A stretch of 55,291 nucleotides of DNA from Verrucomicrobiota bacterium (GCA_016219875.1 JACRJZ010000119.1:1-55291); one strand, 5' to 3'. Counted from the first letter of the stretch, positions 24,982-35,104 are shown. Notes: generated by a model not told the origin, from the letters alone. Numbers and translations: made by a program.

Positions 24982-27669
24982 ATGAGCGAAGAACGGAACA
25001 GCCGCGATGCTTCGGAAGCCAGACCCCAGCGCCACCGAGGGGGTTGGTTTCCGGCGGCGGTTTCGGCGCTGGGCCTCGTGGTGATCCTCGGCGGCGCCTG
25101 GCTCTACTACACGCAGGAGCCAGAACGCATCAAGGCCGCGTCCGCTGCCGCCCTGGCCTTGGCGGCGCTGGCCGGGATCGCTTGGTTCTGGCGCGAACGG
25201 GAGGGCCGGCGCCTTCGGCAGGAACTGGCCGTGGAACGGGAACGCCAAGTCCTGGCCCAGCGGATCGCCGACCTGACCCAGCACGCCAACGACATCGTTC
25301 TCTTTACCGATCAGGATTGGCGCATCCTCGAAGCGAATGACCGCGCGGTGGAGGCTTACGGGTATTCCCTGCCGGAACTGCGCCGGTTGACGATCCGCGA
25401 TCTGCGGGCGCCGGAAACCCTGCCGGAGATCGAAGGCCATGCGGAGTTGGTGACGCTCCAGCGCCGCGCGGTCTTGGAGACGAAGCACCGCCGCAAGGAC
25501 GGCTCCACGTTTCCGGTCGAAGCCAGCGTGTGCGCCCTCGAGATGGAGGGCCGGGAATTTCACCAGAGCATCATCCGCGACATCACCGACCGGCGGCAGG
25601 CCCAGGAACGCCTCGAACAATCTCTTTCCTTGCTCCGGGCCACGCTGGAATCCACGGCCGACGGCATCCTCGTGGTGGACACGCAGGGAAGAATCTCCAG
25701 CCTCAACCGCAAATTCGCCGAGATGTGGCGCCTCCCGGACGCGGTCCTGCAATCGGGCGACGACAACCAGGCGCTGGCCCACGTCCTGGATCAACTGCTC
25801 GATCCCGACGCGTTTCTGGCCAAGGTGCGCGCGCTCTACGGCCAGCCGGAGGCGGACAGTTTCGATGTCCTTTCCTTCAAGGACGGGCGGACGTTTGAGC
25901 GCTACTCCCATCCGCAACGCCTCGGCCCGCAGGTCGTGGGCCGGGTGTGGAGCTTCCGCGACATCACCGAACGCCGGAAACAGGAGCGCGAGTTGGACCG
26001 TTATCACCGTCTCTACGCCGCGCTGAGCCAGGTCAACCAAGCCATCGTCCGCGTCCGCACCCGTGAGGAACTCTTTCACGAAATCTCCCGCGTCATTGTG
26101 GAATACGGCGGGTTCAAGATGTCGTGGATCGGTTGGGTGGACGAGGACACCCGCGAACTCATGACGGTGGCACACGCGGGGGAAGGCTCGGAGACGTGGC
26201 CGGGAATCCTTGCCTCCGCCGGCGACGGATCGCCAGGCCGCGGTCCGACCGGCGCAACCGTCCGTGACGGACAGGCCTGCATCCTGAACGACCTGCAGCA
26301 CGAAGACCCCAGCGTGCCGTGGCGCGCAGAGGCCCTCCGCCGCGGCCTGCGGGCGGCCGCGTTCTTTCCCATCCGCGCCCGGGAGAAAGCCCGCGGTGTG
26401 CTGGCGGCGTTCGCGGCGGAGCCGGGTGTGTTTGGCGACACGGAAATCGATCTCTTGAAAGAAGCCGCGGGGGACATCTCGTTCGCCCTGGACCTCTTGG
26501 AGAAGGAGGCGCAACGAAAACGGGCCGAGGAAGCCCTGCGCGCCAGCGAAGCGAAGCTGAAGGAATCTCAGCGCGTCGCCCACATTGGACATTACTCCTT
26601 TGACGCCGCTTCCGGGGCGTGGACCAGTTCGGAGGCGCTCGACGAAATCTTCGGCATCGGGAAAGACTTCGCGCGCACCGTGGAAGGCTGGCTCCAGATC
26701 GTGCATCCGGAGGACCGGCAAGAGATGGAGGACTACTTCGCACGCACCGTCCTGGAGCAGGGGCAGCCCTTCGACAGGGATTATCGGATTCGACGCGTCG
26801 CGGACCAGGAAGCGCGGTGGATGCATGGCCTGGGCAGATTGGAGTTGGGCGCCGACGGCCGGGTCGCAGCCATGTTCGGCACCATCCAGGACGTGACCGA
26901 ACGCAAGCGCGCGGAGGAAGCGTTGCGCGAGTCGCTGGCGGAGAAGATCGCGTTGCTCAAGGAAGTCCACCATCGCGTGAAGAACAACCTCCAGATCGTG
27001 GCCAGCCTGTTGAACCTGCAGGCGGGCCGCGCGCAGAATCCGCAAGTGCTGGACGTGTTGCAGGACACGCGCAACCGGGTGCGCTCGATGGCGCTCTTGC
27101 ACGAGGCGCTGTATCGCTCCGGGACCCTGGCCCGCATCAATTTTCCCGGCTACGTGGCCGACCTGTGCGCGCAACTGCTCCGCTCGTTCGGTCCGGTGGG
27201 CGCGCGGGTCGCGTTGGAGTGCCGCGTGGCGCGCCTCGGCCTGCCGCTGGAGCAGTCCGTGCCCTGCGGGCTGATCATCAACGAACTCGTCTCCAACGCC
27301 CTGAAGCACGGGTTCCCCGGCGAGCGCGCCGGCAGGATCATCGTGGAACTGAAGCCTTCCCCGGAATCAGCCGGCGGCGAGGACGACCTGTTTTCGTTGC
27401 AAAGCCAGCGGAAGGACCCGGAAGAAGGCCGCGACCAGCCGTCCCCGCCGCGCGAGCCGAGCCTCGTTTTGCGCGTGAGCGACGATGGCGTGGGGCTGCC
27501 TCCCGGACTGGATCCGGCCAGCACGTCCACCCTGGGGTTACAGTTGGTGTCCAATTTGGCCGACCAATTGAAAGGACATTTCACGGTCGAGCGGGGAACG
27601 GGTGAGGGCGCGGCCTTCAGCGTGGTGTTCCCGGTTCCAGACAACACGGCGCCGCACAGCGCATCATGA
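24982..27669 (+). CDS. Membrane PAS/GAF sensor histidine kinase (HisKA_2 type)
   Basis: 895 residues. Two N-terminal membrane spans (about 22-44 and 52-69), PAS domains at about 90-205 and 210-335, a GAF domain at about 350-510, another PAS at about 520-650, then a HisKA_2/HWE-type dimerisation domain with EVHHRVKNNLQIVASLLNLQ (phosphoacceptor probably H664) and a C-terminal HATPase with NELVSNALKHGFPG and DDGVGLPPGLD. Many kinases of this type phosphorylate stand-alone receivers rather than DNA-binding regulators. Its stop overlaps (ATGA) the start of the next gene, which begins with a receiver domain, a likely phosphorylation partner. Signal sensed unknown. Confidence 0.93.
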   Translation: MSEERNSRDASEARPQRHRGGWFPAAVSALGLVVILGGAWLYYTQEPERIKAASAAALALAALAGIAWFWREREGRRLRQELAVERERQVLAQRIADLTQHANDIVLFTDQDWRILEANDRAVEAYGYSLPELRRLTIRDLRAPETLPEIEGHAELVTLQRRAVLETKHRRKDGSTFPVEASVCALEMEGREFHQSIIRDITDRRQAQERLEQSLSLLRATLESTADGILVVDTQGRISSLNRKFAEMWRLPDAVLQSGDDNQALAHVLDQLLDPDAFLAKVRALYGQPEADSFDVLSFKDGRTFERYSHPQRLGPQVVGRVWSFRDITERRKQERELDRYHRLYAALSQVNQAIVRVRTREELFHEISRVIVEYGGFKMSWIGWVDEDTRELMTVAHAGEGSETWPGILASAGDGSPGRGPTGATVRDGQACILNDLQHEDPSVPWRAEALRRGLRAAAFFPIRAREKARGVLAAFAAEPGVFGDTEIDLLKEAAGDISFALDLLEKEAQRKRAEEALRASEAKLKESQRVAHIGHYSFDAASGAWTSSEALDEIFGIGKDFARTVEGWLQIVHPEDRQEMEDYFARTVLEQGQPFDRDYRIRRVADQEARWMHGLGRLELGADGRVAAMFGTIQDVTERKRAEEALRESLAEKIALLKEVHHRVKNNLQIVASLLNLQAGRAQNPQVLDVLQDTRNRVRSMALLHEALYRSGTLARINFPGYVADLCAQLLRSFGPVGARVALECRVARLGLPLEQSVPCGLIINELVSNALKHGFPGERAGRIIVELKPSPESAGGEDDLFSLQSQRKDPEEGRDQPSPPREPSLVLRVSDDGVGLPPGLDPASTSTLGLQLVSNLADQLKGHFTVERGTGEGAAFSVVFPVPDNTAPHSAS

Positions 27670-30600
27670 ATCCGCACCGCATTCTCGTGGTCGAGGACGA
27701 AGCCATCGTGGCGATGGACCTGCAGGACCGCCTGGTCAGCCTGGGTTACGAGTTGGCCGGCCGCGCGGCCAGTGGAGAGCAGGCCCTGGCCTTGGCCGGG
27801 GAGGCGCGGCCGAGCTTGGTCTTGATGGACATCCGCCTCCAGGGCGCCATCGACGGCATCGCCGCCGCCAAGGAGATTCGCCGGCAGTTCAAAGTGCCCG
27901 TGATTTTCCTCACGGCCTATTCCGAAGACTCGACCCTCCAGCGCGCCAAACTGGCCGAGCCGTTCGGCTACATTCTCAAGCCGTTCGAGGACCGCGAACT
28001 GAAGTCGGCCATCGAGATCGCCCTCTACAAGCACCACACCGAAGAGGAAATCCGCCGCCTGAGCCGTCTCTATGCCGCGCTAAGCCAGGTGAACCAAGCC
28101 ATCGTCCGTGTCCGCACCCGCGAGGAACTTTGCCGGGAGTTGTGCCGGGTGATCGTCGTGTTCGGGGAATTCAAACTGGCGTGGATCGGCTGGCTCGACG
28201 CGAAGACGCAAGAAGTGGCCCCTGTGGCGCATCATGGCGAAGACGAAGATTTTGTCCTGAAGTGGAAGGTGTCGGCGGATCATCAACCCGAGGCATGCGG
28301 CCCCACGGGCGTGGCCGTCCGCGACGGCCGGACGTGCGTCGCGAACGACTTCCTCAACGACCCGTGCTCGCTGCCCTGGCGCGAGGAAGCGCTCCGCCGC
28401 GGCCTGCGCGCTGTGGCGTCCTTCCCCATCCGGCTCCTGGGCCAGGTGTGCGGCGCGCTGACGGTTGCGGCGTCGGAGCTGGGCTTCTTCGGCGACAAAG
28501 AGGTGAACCTGCTGGAAGAGGCGGCGGGCGACATTTCGTTCGCGCTCGACAGCATGGAGAAGGAACGGTTGCGGTGGCAAGCCGAGGTGGCCTTGAAGGA
28601 GAGCGAGGGACGCTATCGCGCGTTGGTGGAGAACGCCGCCGAAGTCATTGCCGTGGCGCAAGACGGCCATTTCCGATTCGTGAACCCGGAGGCGGAAGCC
28701 ATCAGTGGCTACAGCCGTGCAGAGCTGACCAGCCGTCCTTTTCTGGACTTCGTCCATCCGGAAGACCGCGAGTGGGTGGCCTCGAACCACCAGCGCCGGC
28801 TGCGGGGGGAAGCGCCGCCCACGGAGTTCGAGACGCGCATCATCGTGAAGGGCGGCGCCGTCCGCTGGCTTCGGATCAAGGTGGCTGGCATTGCCTGGGA
28901 AGGCGCGCCCGCCACGCTCAATTTTTTCACCGACATCACGGAACGCAAGCAGGCCGAGGAGCGGACGCGGCAGGAGACGGCCCGCACGGAGGCGCTGCTG
29001 AACCTGTACAGCCAGGCGCCGCATCTGACCGACGCGGGGCTTTATGAAAGAGTGCTGGACACGGCGGTCAAACTCACCCGGAGCGCGGTCGGGTTCCTGC
29101 ACGAGATTTCCACGGACCAAGGCGCGATCACCCGCACGACTTGGAGTCCAGGCGCGCCGGAGCCGTGCCGCGCGGCCCAGGCGGCCGGCGGCCCGATGGC
29201 TTCGGAGGAGAACTGGACCCGCTGCGTCCACCTCAAAAGGCCGATCGTGTGCAATGAGCCGGCGCCGGCGCCCCATCATGAGGATGGCCTGGACGGGCCG
29301 GCCGCTACGCCCCGGTTCATGTGCATCCCGGTCGCCGACGGCGAGCGCGTGGGCTTGGTGCTGGGCGTGGCCAACAAGGCCGACGGCTACACCCTGGCGG
29401 ACCTCGGGCAGTTTCAGTTGGTCGCCAACGAACTTCACCGGATCCTGGCGCAGCGCCGGGACCAGGCCGACCTCCGCGAAAGCGAAGAACGGTTTCGCTC
29501 CATCACGGACCAGATCTCGGACGTGATCTTCGTGTTGGATGAACAGGGCGTGGTTTCGTACGCCTCCGAAGCGACGCTGCAGAGCTTTGGCTTTGCGCCG
29601 GCGGAAGTGATCGGCCACCACTTCACGCTGTTCATCGGCTCGGAGGACATGGAGGAAGCGGGGGCTGCCTTCACCGCGGCCGTGAAGCAGGGCCAGCCCG
29701 CCCGGAATCTCGTGCTGCGGATGAAACGCAAGGACGGCTCTCTCTTTCCAGGTGAAGTCAACGCCCAACGCTTCCAACGAAGGAACATGGCCGGGGTGTT
29801 GGGCGTGATCCGCGACGTCACCGAACGCCACCAGGCCGAGGCCGCGCTCCGGGAAAGCGAGCTGCGCTTCCGGCAAATCGTGGAGAATTCGCTGGCCGGG
29901 TATTTCCGCATCGACGCCCGGGGCCGGTTGGTCACGGTCAACTCCGCCTGGCTGCGGATGCACGGCTACGCCTCCGAGCAGGAAGTGATCGGACAACATT
30001 TCAGCCTGACGCAGCGCCCCGAGGACTTGGTCGCGGCCGAGGACGTGGTGCGGCGGCTCCTGGCGGGCGAGCGGGTTTCCGAAGGCGAATTCTCCCGGCG
30101 CAACAAAGACGGCTCGACCGGCTACCACGCTTTTTCCGTCAGCCCGGTGCGTCAGGACGGCCAGGTCGTGGGCCTGGAAGGGTTCTTGATCGACACCACC
30201 GCGTTGCAAGCCGCCCAGGCTGACTACGCCATGCTGTTCGGGCGGATGATCGACGGCTTCGCCCTCCACGAGATCCTCTGCAATGACAGCGGCCAGCCGG
30301 TGGACTACCGGTTCCTGGCGGTCAACCCGGCGTTTGAGAAATTGACGGGACTCGACGCCGCGTCGGTCGTGGGCCGGAAGCTTTCGGAAGTGTTGCCGCA
30401 GGCGGAATCGTTTTGGGTCGAAACCTACGGGCGCGTGGCCTTGACCGGCGAGCCGACCTTCTTCGAGCACTACAACCAGGAACTGGGCCGGTTCTACCAA
30501 GTGAGCGCGTTCAGCCCGGCGCCGGGCCGGTTCGCGACCGTGTTCGTGGATGAAACCGAGCGACGGCAGGCCCAGGATGCTTTGCAGCACAGTGAAGCCG

Positions 30601-32159
30601 AATTGGCTGCCATCTACGACAGCGCCCCCTTGATGATGTGCCTGGTCAACGACCGCCGCGAGGTGGAGCGGATGAACCGGGCCATGTCCGAAATGGCCGG
30701 GTCTGCCGCCGACACGGGACGGCCTTGCGGCCCGGGAGACTACCTGGGATGTGTCCACGCTCTGGATGATCCCCGGGGTTGCGGAGCTGGCGCGCACTGT
30801 GGGAACTGCCCCCTGCGCGCAGCCATCCTCGACACGTTGCAGCTCGGACTGACGTGTCGCCAACTGGAGTGCAGCCTGTTCCTCACGCGGCAAGGGGTTC
30901 GGCGCGAACTGCGGGTGTTGGCGTCCACGGCGCTGGTCCGGGTGGAAGGCCAGCCCAAGGCGCTGGTCTGCCTGGAGGACATCACCGCGCGCAAACAGCT
31001 CGAAGCCCAATTGCTCCAGGCGCAGAAGATGGAAGCCATCGGCCAACTGGCCGGCGGCGTGGCCCATGACTTCAACAACATTCTGGCGGCGACGCTGATG
31101 CAATTGCACATGCTCCAGGAAATGCCGAACCTGGAGCCGGAAGTGGCCGCGTCCCTCAAGGAACTGGAGAAAGCGGCGCAACGGGCCGCCAACCTGACCC
31201 GCCAGCTCCTCATGTTCAGCCGGCGCCAGACCATGCAGACCAAGCGCCTGGACTTGAACGAAGTCGTGTCGGGGCTGTTGCGCATGCTGCGCCGTCTGCT
31301 GGGCGAGCACATTGAAATCGTCTGGCAAATGGGGGCAAGCGCGATGTGGGTCGAGGCGGATGCCGGCATGTTGGAGCAGGTGCTCATGAACCTGTGCGTC
31401 AACGCCCGCGACGCCATGCCCAAAGGAGGACGCCTCTCGCTGGACATCAAGCTCGTCGAGGTCGCCCCGGCGCAGGCGGAGGTCCAACCGGACGCCCGCG
31501 CGGGTCGCTTCGTCTGCCTGAGCGTCACGGACACCGGCTCCGGCATGGACGCCAACGTCCTGGAGCATCTCTTTGAACCCTTCTTCACTACCAAGGACGT
31601 GGGCAAAGGCACCGGCCTTGGCTTGGCCACGGTGTATGGGATCGTGAAGCAGCATCAGGGCTGGGTGAAGGTGGACAGCAAGGTCGGATGCGGCACGGTG
31701 TTCCGCGTGTACCTGCCGTTCACCGCGCCAGCGCAGATCGCCGAGGCCAAGCCCTTAGACGTGGCGCTCCCACGGGGAACGGAAACCCTGCTCGTGGTGG
31801 AAGACGACGACTGTGTGCGGAACACGATCGTGACGACCCTGCGCCGCCTGGGCTACCGCGTCGTAGAGGCGACCCATGGTGTCGAGGCCCTGCAATTGTG
31901 GGATCGCCACGGCCACGAGGTGGACCTGTTGCTCACGGACATGGTCATGCCCAAAGGCATGACCGGCTTGGAACTGGCCGACCACCTGCGCAGCTTGAAA
32001 CCGGATTTGAAAGTAGTGATCTCCAGCGGCTACAGCGCGGACCTGGCGCACTTGGAACAACGGGCGCTCGAAGGCATGCGCCTGCTGCCCAAACCCTATT
32101 CCTCCGGCGATCTGGCGCGGACCATGCGGGAGTGCTTGGAGGAGGAAGCGGAGGACTGA
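27666..32159 (+). CDS. Hybrid sensor kinase with receiver domains at both ends
   Basis: 1497 residues. Order: N-terminal receiver (1-120, phospho-Asp D55 in LMDIRL), GAF (about 140-300), PAS (about 310-430), second GAF (about 440-600), then about four PAS domains (610-730, 735-855, 855-975, 975-1110), HisKA with H1134 in GGVAHDFNNILA, HATPase ending near 1360, and a C-terminal receiver (D1425 in LLTDMVMP). The GAF region copies that of the preceding kinase (both share ALSQVNQAIVRVRTREE), so the genes arose partly by duplication. A PAS domain near 1018-1065 carries a Cys-rich pattern (GCGAGAHCGNCPLR). No membrane span and no DNA-binding output. ATGA overlap with the upstream kinase indicates one phosphorelay (inference). 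Confidence 0.93.
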   Translation: MNPHRILVVEDEAIVAMDLQDRLVSLGYELAGRAASGEQALALAGEARPSLVLMDIRLQGAIDGIAAAKEIRRQFKVPVIFLTAYSEDSTLQRAKLAEPFGYILKPFEDRELKSAIEIALYKHHTEEEIRRLSRLYAALSQVNQAIVRVRTREELCRELCRVIVVFGEFKLAWIGWLDAKTQEVAPVAHHGEDEDFVLKWKVSADHQPEACGPTGVAVRDGRTCVANDFLNDPCSLPWREEALRRGLRAVASFPIRLLGQVCGALTVAASELGFFGDKEVNLLEEAAGDISFALDSMEKERLRWQAEVALKESEGRYRALVENAAEVIAVAQDGHFRFVNPEAEAISGYSRAELTSRPFLDFVHPEDREWVASNHQRRLRGEAPPTEFETRIIVKGGAVRWLRIKVAGIAWEGAPATLNFFTDITERKQAEERTRQETARTEALLNLYSQAPHLTDAGLYERVLDTAVKLTRSAVGFLHEISTDQGAITRTTWSPGAPEPCRAAQAAGGPMASEENWTRCVHLKRPIVCNEPAPAPHHEDGLDGPAATPRFMCIPVADGERVGLVLGVANKADGYTLADLGQFQLVANELHRILAQRRDQADLRESEERFRSITDQISDVIFVLDEQGVVSYASEATLQSFGFAPAEVIGHHFTLFIGSEDMEEAGAAFTAAVKQGQPARNLVLRMKRKDGSLFPGEVNAQRFQRRNMAGVLGVIRDVTERHQAEAALRESELRFRQIVENSLAGYFRIDARGRLVTVNSAWLRMHGYASEQEVIGQHFSLTQRPEDLVAAEDVVRRLLAGERVSEGEFSRRNKDGSTGYHAFSVSPVRQDGQVVGLEGFLIDTTALQAAQADYAMLFGRMIDGFALHEILCNDSGQPVDYRFLAVNPAFEKLTGLDAASVVGRKLSEVLPQAESFWVETYGRVALTGEPTFFEHYNQELGRFYQVSAFSPAPGRFATVFVDETERRQAQDALQHSEAELAAIYDSAPLMMCLVNDRREVERMNRAMSEMAGSAADTGRPCGPGDYLGCVHALDDPRGCGAGAHCGNCPLRAAILDTLQLGLTCRQLECSLFLTRQGVRRELRVLASTALVRVEGQPKALVCLEDITARKQLEAQLLQAQKMEAIGQLAGGVAHDFNNILAATLMQLHMLQEMPNLEPEVAASLKELEKAAQRAANLTRQLLMFSRRQTMQTKRLDLNEVVSGLLRMLRRLLGEHIEIVWQMGASAMWVEADAGMLEQVLMNLCVNARDAMPKGGRLSLDIKLVEVAPAQAEVQPDARAGRFVCLSVTDTGSGMDANVLEHLFEPFFTTKDVGKGTGLGLATVYGIVKQHQGWVKVDSKVGCGTVFRVYLPFTAPAQIAEAKPLDVALPRGTETLLVVEDDDCVRNTIVTTLRRLGYRVVEATHGVEALQLWDRHGHEVDLLLTDMVMPKGMTGLELADHLRSLKPDLKVVISSGYSADLAHLEQRALEGMRLLPKPYSSGDLARTMRECLEEEAED

Positions 32160-32172
32160 GCCGGAACTCCGC

Positions 32173-32305
32173 GTAGGACAGGCGTCGCGCCTGTCTCCAT
32201 TTTCGGGAGTTTCACTCACTGCTCGGTGAGTGCTTCAGGTTTCACATTATGCCTGTACCGAACCTGCCCCACTGATATCAGAGACAGGCGCGACGCCTGT
32301 CCTAC
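32173..32305 (+). repeat. Palindromic element, family E (perfect 24-bp arms)
   Basis: Arms 32173-32196 (starts gtaggacaggcgtcgcgcct) and 32282-32305 are perfect inverted repeats; each arm also contains a small internal palindrome (caggcgtcgcgcctg). About 85 bp separate them, including cactcactgctcggtgagtg. It lies between the convergent hybrid-kinase and dnaG genes, so it could serve as a bidirectional terminator. Confidence 0.85.
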
Positions 32306-32319
32306 GGCACGGGTGCGGC

Positions 32320-34152
32320 TCAGAGCGGCTGGCGTTTCTGCGCGCGGAGTTCCTGCTGTTGGCGGTGCAACTCCTGCTGGTCCTCTTTGCTCACGTCGGG
32401 ATGGCTGACACGCTGCGAGAGAGCGCTCAACTGACGCGTGATGTAGTCGCTACGCAGGGAGGCGGCTGCTCCGACAAACTCCTTCATCGGTTCCTGTCCC
32501 ATAGGCTTCATGGCGTATCGCAAACCATCACGGTGAGCAACGAGTCCCCCTGCCAAAACAGAAGTAATGGTTTGTTGCAGTCCGGGCTCGTCAAATTCCG
32601 ACAAGAACGCGGAAACACTCAGCCAAGCACGATTTCGCTGAAGCTCCAGACGACGCGCAATAATCTTTCTCAGAGTAAGCGATCTGAACCACTCCGTGTT
32701 TAGATGACTTGTCGCCCATTCAGCCGCTTCGTCGCATTCCAGTAGGATTTTCAGCAACAGGAACTCTTGCGGCGAGGGCGGAACCTCTTCCGTGGCCGGC
32801 GCGGCTGAAAGGTCGATGTCGGGTTCCTCCGCGTAGCTGGGTTGCGCGCGCACGCCCTTCTTGAATTCCGCGCGCACCGCGTCCGAGGCCACGCCCAGCC
32901 GCAGCGCGGTTTTCTGCGCGTAGGTGTCCATCAGCACGCCGTCGCCGGTCTTCCACACCGCCTCGCGCATGGCCTGGACGACGGCCTTGCGGCCCACGTC
33001 CGCGCGGATGTCGTTCGTGGCGCAGAGCCGCTTGAGGTAAAACTCGAAGAAGCCTTCCGCACCAGCGATCAACTGCTGGAACGCCGGCCCGCCGCGCTCC
33101 TTGATGAAGCTGTCCGGGTCGTGGGGCTCCGGCACCAACGCGACGCGGATGGCCAGACCCGAGGCCAGCAGGCTGTCGAACACGCGCACGGCGGCGTTCT
33201 GGCCGGCGTTGTCGGAGTCGAAGCACAGCACCACTTCGTTCACGTACCGCTTAAGGATGCGCGCGTGATCGGCCGTGAACGCGGTCCCCTGCGGCGCGAC
33301 GATGTTCTTCACGCCGGCCATGTAGCAGGCGATCAGGTCAAGCTGGCCTTCGCAGATGATGGCAAACCCGGCGTCGAGGATTGCGCGCTTGGACTTGTCG
33401 AGGCCGAAGAAAACCTTCCCCTTGGTGAAGATGGGCGTCTCCGGAGAGTTGACGTACTTGGCCGTCTTCTCGTCGCCTGACAACACGCGCCCGCTGAAGG
33501 CAATCACCCGGCCCTGCTCGTCGCAGATCGGAAACATGAGCCGCCCGCGGAAACGGTCGTAGTGCCGGTCGGTGCCTTCTTTGCGGATGATGAGGCCGCT
33601 CTGCTCCACGAGGGCGAGGTCGTAGCCTTTGCTCTTGGCCCAATTGACCGTGTCGTCCCAGGCTTCCGGCGCTGCGCCCAGGCGGAAGAGTTGCACCGCC
33701 TCGTCGGTCACGCCGCGCTTCTTGAGGTAGTCGCGCGCGAGTTGGCCCGCGGCTTCGCCGGCCAGCGCATTCTGCCAACGCCGCGCGATCTGCTCGTGGA
33801 TTTGCCAAAGCGATTCCTTGAGCGCCAGGGCCTGCTTCTGCCCCGGCTGCTGGTCGAACTCCAGCGGGATGTTCGCGCGCTCGGCCAGGCGCTTGACCGC
33901 CTCCACGAAGCTCAGATTCTCGTACTCGCGGACGAACGTGAACACATCGCCGCCCTTGTGGCAGCCGAAGCAGTGAAAAATCTGGCGGTGCGGGTTGACG
34001 TTGAAACTGGGCGATTTCTCTTTGTGGAACGGGCACAGAGCCACGAAGTTCGCGCCCGCGCGCTTGAGCGGAAGGTAAGAGCCAATGACATCGACGATGT
34101 CGTTGGCGGCGCGAATTTGTTCCAGCGTCGCAGGAGAAATCAGCCCGGCCAT
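32320..34152 (-). CDS. dnaG: DNA primase
   Basis: Synthesises RNA primers at the replication fork. 610 residues, in the normal range. N-terminal CHC2 zinc finger with ligands C40, H43, C61, C64 (CPFHKEKSPSF, FHCFGCHKGGD); then the TOPRIM catalytic core (segments AIICEGQLDLIACYMAGVKN and VLCFDSDNAGQNAAVRVFDS) and a helical C-terminal helicase-interaction part. ATG 34152 (MAGLISPATLEQIRAANDIV). cvpA ends 12 bp upstream, so both are probably one transcript; no sigma-70 gene follows, unlike the classic rpsU-dnaG-rpoD operon. The DNA for the last 150 codons looks less GC-rich than the rest. Confidence 0.97.
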   Translation of the reverse strand: MAGLISPATLEQIRAANDIVDVIGSYLPLKRAGANFVALCPFHKEKSPSFNVNPHRQIFHCFGCHKGGDVFTFVREYENLSFVEAVKRLAERANIPLEFDQQPGQKQALALKESLWQIHEQIARRWQNALAGEAAGQLARDYLKKRGVTDEAVQLFRLGAAPEAWDDTVNWAKSKGYDLALVEQSGLIIRKEGTDRHYDRFRGRLMFPICDEQGRVIAFSGRVLSGDEKTAKYVNSPETPIFTKGKVFFGLDKSKRAILDAGFAIICEGQLDLIACYMAGVKNIVAPQGTAFTADHARILKRYVNEVVLCFDSDNAGQNAAVRVFDSLLASGLAIRVALVPEPHDPDSFIKERGGPAFQQLIAGAEGFFEFYLKRLCATNDIRADVGRKAVVQAMREAVWKTGDGVLMDTYAQKTALRLGVASDAVRAEFKKGVRAQPSYAEEPDIDLSAAPATEEVPPSPQEFLLLKILLECDEAAEWATSHLNTEWFRSLTLRKIIARRLELQRNRAWLSVSAFLSEFDEPGLQQTITSVLAGGLVAHRDGLRYAMKPMGQEPMKEFVGAAASLRSDYITRQLSALSQRVSHPDVSKEDQQELHRQQQELRAQKRQPL

Positions 34153-34164
34153 CGGCGGGCATCG

Positions 34165-34815
34165 TTACTTCCCGCGCACCATGGCGTCAATGGATTGTTC
34201 GCGGCGCCGGGCCAGGCTGTTCTCATGGCGCAGCACGCCGGCCTTCCGCTCCGTGGGCGCGATCATAACGAGGGCCAGGTATTTGTCCGCGGCCCAGCCG
34301 GTGACGGATTCCTTGAAGACGGTCTGCTGGATGGTCCCGATGGTGGGAAAGCGAATGTCGCTGAACCACCGTTCTTGGTACTTCGCCTGGGCGGCGAGAT
34401 CCTCGGTGGTGTAGAGCGGGGCATGGAGGAAGTTCAACAGGAAGATGGAGACGCACGCAAACCGCACCATGCCGCCCATCATGCCGAGGTAGTACTCGAA
34501 GCCGCCAAAGAGGTCCGCGCCGATGATCTTCTCGCCGAGGTGGCGCTTGAGAAAGGAGAAGAACAGCTTGACCACGAGCGCGATCAAGGCATAGGACGCC
34601 ACGTTATAGAACAGGCGGCTGAACAGGGGGCTTTGGCCCAGAGTAAGCGACACCGAATGATAGAACAGCCCTCCCGCCACCACGATGGTCACCCACTGGA
34701 GCGCGTCCAGCAGTTCCTCGGATAGCCCGCGCTTGCGGCCGCGGAGGACGCCCACGAACAGGACAACCAGTGTCAACAAATCGAGCGCGCCGTACGGAAT
34801 CGGGGCTGGGTTCAT
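34165..34815 (-). CDS. cvpA: CvpA family membrane protein
   Basis: 216 residues with four predicted N-terminal membrane spans (for example LDLLTLVVLFVGVLRGRKRG, a CvpA hallmark with the conserved RG-KRG turn) and a C-terminal amphipathic tail of about 90 residues ending SLARRREQSIDAMVRGK. CvpA proteins are linked to colicin V production and cell-envelope homeostasis; mechanism unknown. It precedes dnaG with a 12-bp gap. The tail is longer than in E. coli CvpA (162 residues). Confidence 0.88.
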   Translation of the reverse strand: MNPAPIPYGALDLLTLVVLFVGVLRGRKRGLSEELLDALQWVTIVVAGGLFYHSVSLTLGQSPLFSRLFYNVASYALIALVVKLFFSFLKRHLGEKIIGADLFGGFEYYLGMMGGMVRFACVSIFLLNFLHAPLYTTEDLAAQAKYQERWFSDIRFPTIGTIQQTVFKESVTGWAADKYLALVMIAPTERKAGVLRHENSLARRREQSIDAMVRGK

Positions 34816-34945
34816 GGGTTCACTCGCTTTCCGCCGCGGGGTTGCCGGCGGACCCGGCAGCTTGTTGGGTCATTTCATCGTTCACGCCGGTGCCACGTGC
34901 AATTGGCGTGCCGTTCTCAGGAGGAAGTTGCGGGCGGCGGACCCA

Positions 34946-35104
34946 GGGTTGCATCAAGCTCGGTCTGGCATCGCCCGGCGCGCGGCTGTCCCAGCCGCAG
35001 CCACGCTCGGAACCCGCCGGCTCAAGCCTTTTCACGGGTCGCTCGGTCGTTCGTGGTTGCTGCGGCTGGGACAGCCGCGTGCCGGAACGAGTTTGATGCA
35101 ACCC
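34946..35104 (+). repeat. Palindromic element, family G, copy 1
   Basis: Outer arms gggttgcatcaa (34946-34957) and ttgatgcaaccc (35093-35104); inner perfect arms cgcggctgtcccagccgcag (34980-34999) and ctgcggctgggacagccgcg (35060-35079). The inner arm is identical to the one inside hypF at 39471-39490. It fills the gap between divergent cvpA and carbamoyltransferase genes; no gene is seen in 34816-35234. Confidence 0.88.

Noticed and set aside
28080..31655. Open frame of 1191 codons on the minus strand opposite the hybrid kinase
   Set aside because: Shadow caused by high GC and codon bias; no recognisable domains, composition rich in H, R and A. The same holds for long antisense frames at 7866-10883 and 2667-4019.
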